Assembly (NCBI GenBank): GCA_905221605.1
Contig: CAJNDS010002713.1
Coordinates: forward strand, 93,441 to 157,440
Origin: Symbiodinium natans
Lineage: Eukaryota; Sar; Dinophyceae; Suessiales; Symbiodiniaceae
Length of the DNA stretch: 64,000 bases
Reading direction: 5' to 3'
The position numbers were made by a program, and so were the translations under genes. How positions within the stretch are numbered: the stretch's first letter is position 1; each line of letters starts with the position of its first letter. Positions 62,355 to 64,000 of this stretch are shown here, piece by piece. A model generated the notes under the pieces. That model had not been told where the DNA came from. It saw nothing but the letters and a program-made list of their open reading frames with translations, and searched no databases.

Positions 62355-62524
62355 AAGAGAGGTTTAGGGTTTAGGGTTTAGGGTTTAGGGTTTAGGGTTT
62401 AGGGTTTAGGGTTTAGTGTTTTAGGGTTTTAGGATTTAGGGTTTTAGGGTTTAGGGTTTAGGGTTTAGGGTTTTAGGGTTTAGGGTTTAGAGTTTAGAGT
62501 TTTAGGGTTTCGGGTTTCAAAAGG

Positions 62525-62680
62525 TGTCTTTCTTGGGTTGTAGGGTTTATGGGGTTTATAGGGTTTTCAGGGTTTGTAGGGTTTGCAGGGTTTGTAGGGT
62601 CTGTAGGGTCTGTAGGGTTTGTAGGGTTTGTAGGGTTTCTAGGGTTTATAGGGTTTCTAGGGTATAGGGTTTAGGGCAGG
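62525..62680 (+). repeat. Variant array GTAGGGTTT / CTAGGGTTT
   Basis: 9-12 bp units resembling TTTAGGG with inserted G/C-T bases (TTTGTAGGG, TCTGTAGGG), runs of identical variants adjacent. Confidence 0.88.
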
Positions 62681-62993
62681 AGGAAGAAGGATAGGCTGCT
62701 GTTGGGGCGGCTCTTCCTCTTTGCGTTTTGCTTGTTTGTTGTTTGTTGGGGAGGGGCAAAGGGGGGGTGGGGGGGGCGGTTCAGGGGTTCAGGGCTTGGG
62801 GAGTTGAAGTTGCCCATTTAGAAGGGCGGGTTTCGGGCGTGGGGTAGCAGAGCTGTTTGGGAGGGTTCTAGTTTCGAAGCACAGGCCACGCCTGCCTACC
62901 GCTTCAGGCACTTGTGCACCTCCCCATGCCGAGTTCAAAAGTTGGGGGGGAATGAAGTGTAAGTATGAACGACGATCTTCCTGCACCTCGCAG

Positions 62994-63041
62994 CAATCCT
63001 GTTCAGGCAGCAGAACTTGGACAAGCTGGACGAGGCTGCGG
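62994..63041 (+). CDS. Exon candidate upstream of terminal exon
   Basis: After CTCGCAG| the frame reads ILFRQQNLDKLDEAAG. Short, amphipathic; end uncertain. Confidence 0.35.
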
Positions 63042-63225
63042 GGCTTAGAGGGCTTCGAAGCAGTCTTGGCCCTTGATCCCTTTGCCTCAAAGTGGGAGTT
63101 CGCGAAAATCAGGGACCCCAAGTATAGACACCCAAGTAGTAGGATTCCCTTATATAATAAGGACCCAACAAAGTACCCCCAATATCGTCAACCCCCAAAC
63201 CTGGTCTTGGCGGGAGGGGTTCAAC

Positions 63226-63348
63226 TCCGCCCGCGCGCGAAGGTCTTCTGGCGAGTCTCCACTCCCAGCTCTTCCGACTACGGCCAGCACTGGAGCAACG
63301 AGGCTTCCGACGGCTACGAGCCCCCCAAGCCCGGTATGAACCTGTAAG
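63226..63348 (+). CDS. Exon candidate with possible C-terminus, unidentified
   Basis: Frame AKVFWRVSTPSSSDYGQHWS then NEASDGYEPPKPGMNL and TAA. A GT after AAGCCCG (63,338) could instead be a donor, making it internal. Ser/Tyr/Glu-rich and coding-like; no family recognised. Confidence 0.42.
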
Positions 63349-63406
63349 CTCCTGAACAACCGCGAAGTCACCAAGAGCGCCCTAGAAGCCCCGCAAGGCC
63401 TTTCAG

Positions 63407-63507
63407 TTGGGATGTTCCCCCTTTCTACTAACAGTCCTTAGTAGGGATGATCATAGGGGGTACTATCATCTCGATTAAGGGCTGTTAGTAGGAGGCTGAA
63501 CATCCCC
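63407..63507. mobile_element. MITE-like palindrome, family A copy 7
   Basis: TTGGGATGTTCCCCCTTTCT, then ACTAACAGTCC, and the inverse GGGCTGTTAGTAGGAGGCTG then AACATCCCC. The centre has AGTAGGGATGATCATAGGGG. Confidence 0.85.
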
Positions 63508-64000
63508 ACCGTTGAGGCCGAAGGCTTAAGCCTCCTTACTCCTAAACCCTAAACCCTGACCCCTAAACCTACACGCTAAGCCTCCTTCACTCCTCCTGCT
63601 TCCGGCTCTTGTTGTTAAAGCGCCTTCAGGCCGTCAATCGACTGACGGCACCCAGGCACAGCTTTGTCTCACTACTCTTTTGCTTCAGAACCCCCCCAAA
63701 AAGTAAAGGACAGAGAAATCCCTATTTGGCCCTCATTAGAAGGAAGAATCGTACTGTAAACTGTATTTCGTGTGTTTTTGGGTGGTTTAGGAAGACGACT
63801 TATTCCTTTCATTCTGAATTTACTGAGCGTGTTTTAAGCAAATAGTAGGCCATACTAGGTCAGGGGAGTACAGTTTAGGGTTCGGGGTGTTGGGACTGGC
63901 CCCCCTATAATCACCCGAAAGCGGCCTGGTCTCTTGCGCACTGCTCCTGGAGCTTCGGGTTTAGGATTTAGGGTTTAGGGTTGCTCAGACATCTTCAGAG
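63508..64000. other. Window end, no supported gene
   Basis: Unique sequence; an open + frame at 63,609-63,845 has no motif. A GC island (ESGLVSCALLLELR, 63,920-63,960) just before a final TTTAGGG run could be an exon of the next gene. Confidence 0.4.

Noticed and set aside
1-64000. tRNA, rRNA or snRNA genes
   Set aside because: No cloverleaf with conserved GTTCRANNC box, no rRNA core words and no U-snRNA signature were noticed by eye; a covariance-model scan would be decisive.

Overview
This window looks like nuclear DNA of an alga-like protist, most probably a dinoflagellate. The evidence is mixed. Every gene I could assemble lies on the + strand and is cut into short GC-rich exons. Introns follow the rule G|G(T/C/A)...AG|G, with GC and GA donors as common as GT. 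Plant/dinoflagellate-type telomeric heptamers (TTTAGGG/CCCTAAA) are scattered through the whole window instead of marking a chromosome end. A kinase/DUF4116 retrocopy-like block is also present. The genus cannot be fixed from sequence alone.

Layout. 1-1.75 kb: tail of an unidentified multi-exon gene. 2.6-4.2 kb: a three-exon CPBP (CAAX-protease-like) membrane protein gene. 6.6-7.5 kb: isolated exons. 8.7-16.5 kb: a NYN/PIN-like nuclease-domain gene whose 5.9-kb intron holds an AT-rich 2.85-kb element with terminal inverted repeats, a degenerate satellite and a ~550-bp palindrome. 18.6-20.8 kb: coiled-coil exons. 21.5-23.1 kb: an intronless, frameshifted HEAT/DUF4116/CDK-like pseudogene. 23.5-28 kb: scattered exons and a minus-strand pseudogene. 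28.2-33.2 kb: an ankyrin-repeat gene. 34.3-40.3 kb: a complete eleven-exon TRAPPC3/BET3 gene. 41.2-47.5 kb: exons of unrecognised gene(s). 51.2-51.9 kb: ankyrin exons. 54.1-59.3 kb: a long unidentified locus ending in coiled-coil exons. 59.6-59.9 kb: a minus-strand ORF with an internal protein repeat. 60.9-63.4 kb: further exons and a 21-bp minisatellite.

The non-coding part is the most unusual. Telomere-like arrays (often 50-200 bp) sit in nearly every intron. TTTAGGG on the coding strand tends to follow exons and CCCTAAA tends to precede them, so many introns could fold back on themselves. At least four families of short palindromic, MITE-like elements lie in introns, several beside splice sites or interrupted by telomeric repeats. 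Some telomeric arrays are flanked by duplicated unique sequence, as expected if repeats were added at healed breaks. Three unrelated minisatellites share a 21-bp period and a fourth has 42 bp.

The recognised genes (membrane traffic, a membrane protein, an RNA-nuclease-like domain, ankyrin scaffolds) show no shared pathway. The window reads as a one-directional array of unrelated genes, typical of dinoflagellates. Two runs of 100 N (29,229-29,328 and 48,901-49,000) are assembly gaps inside simple repeats.
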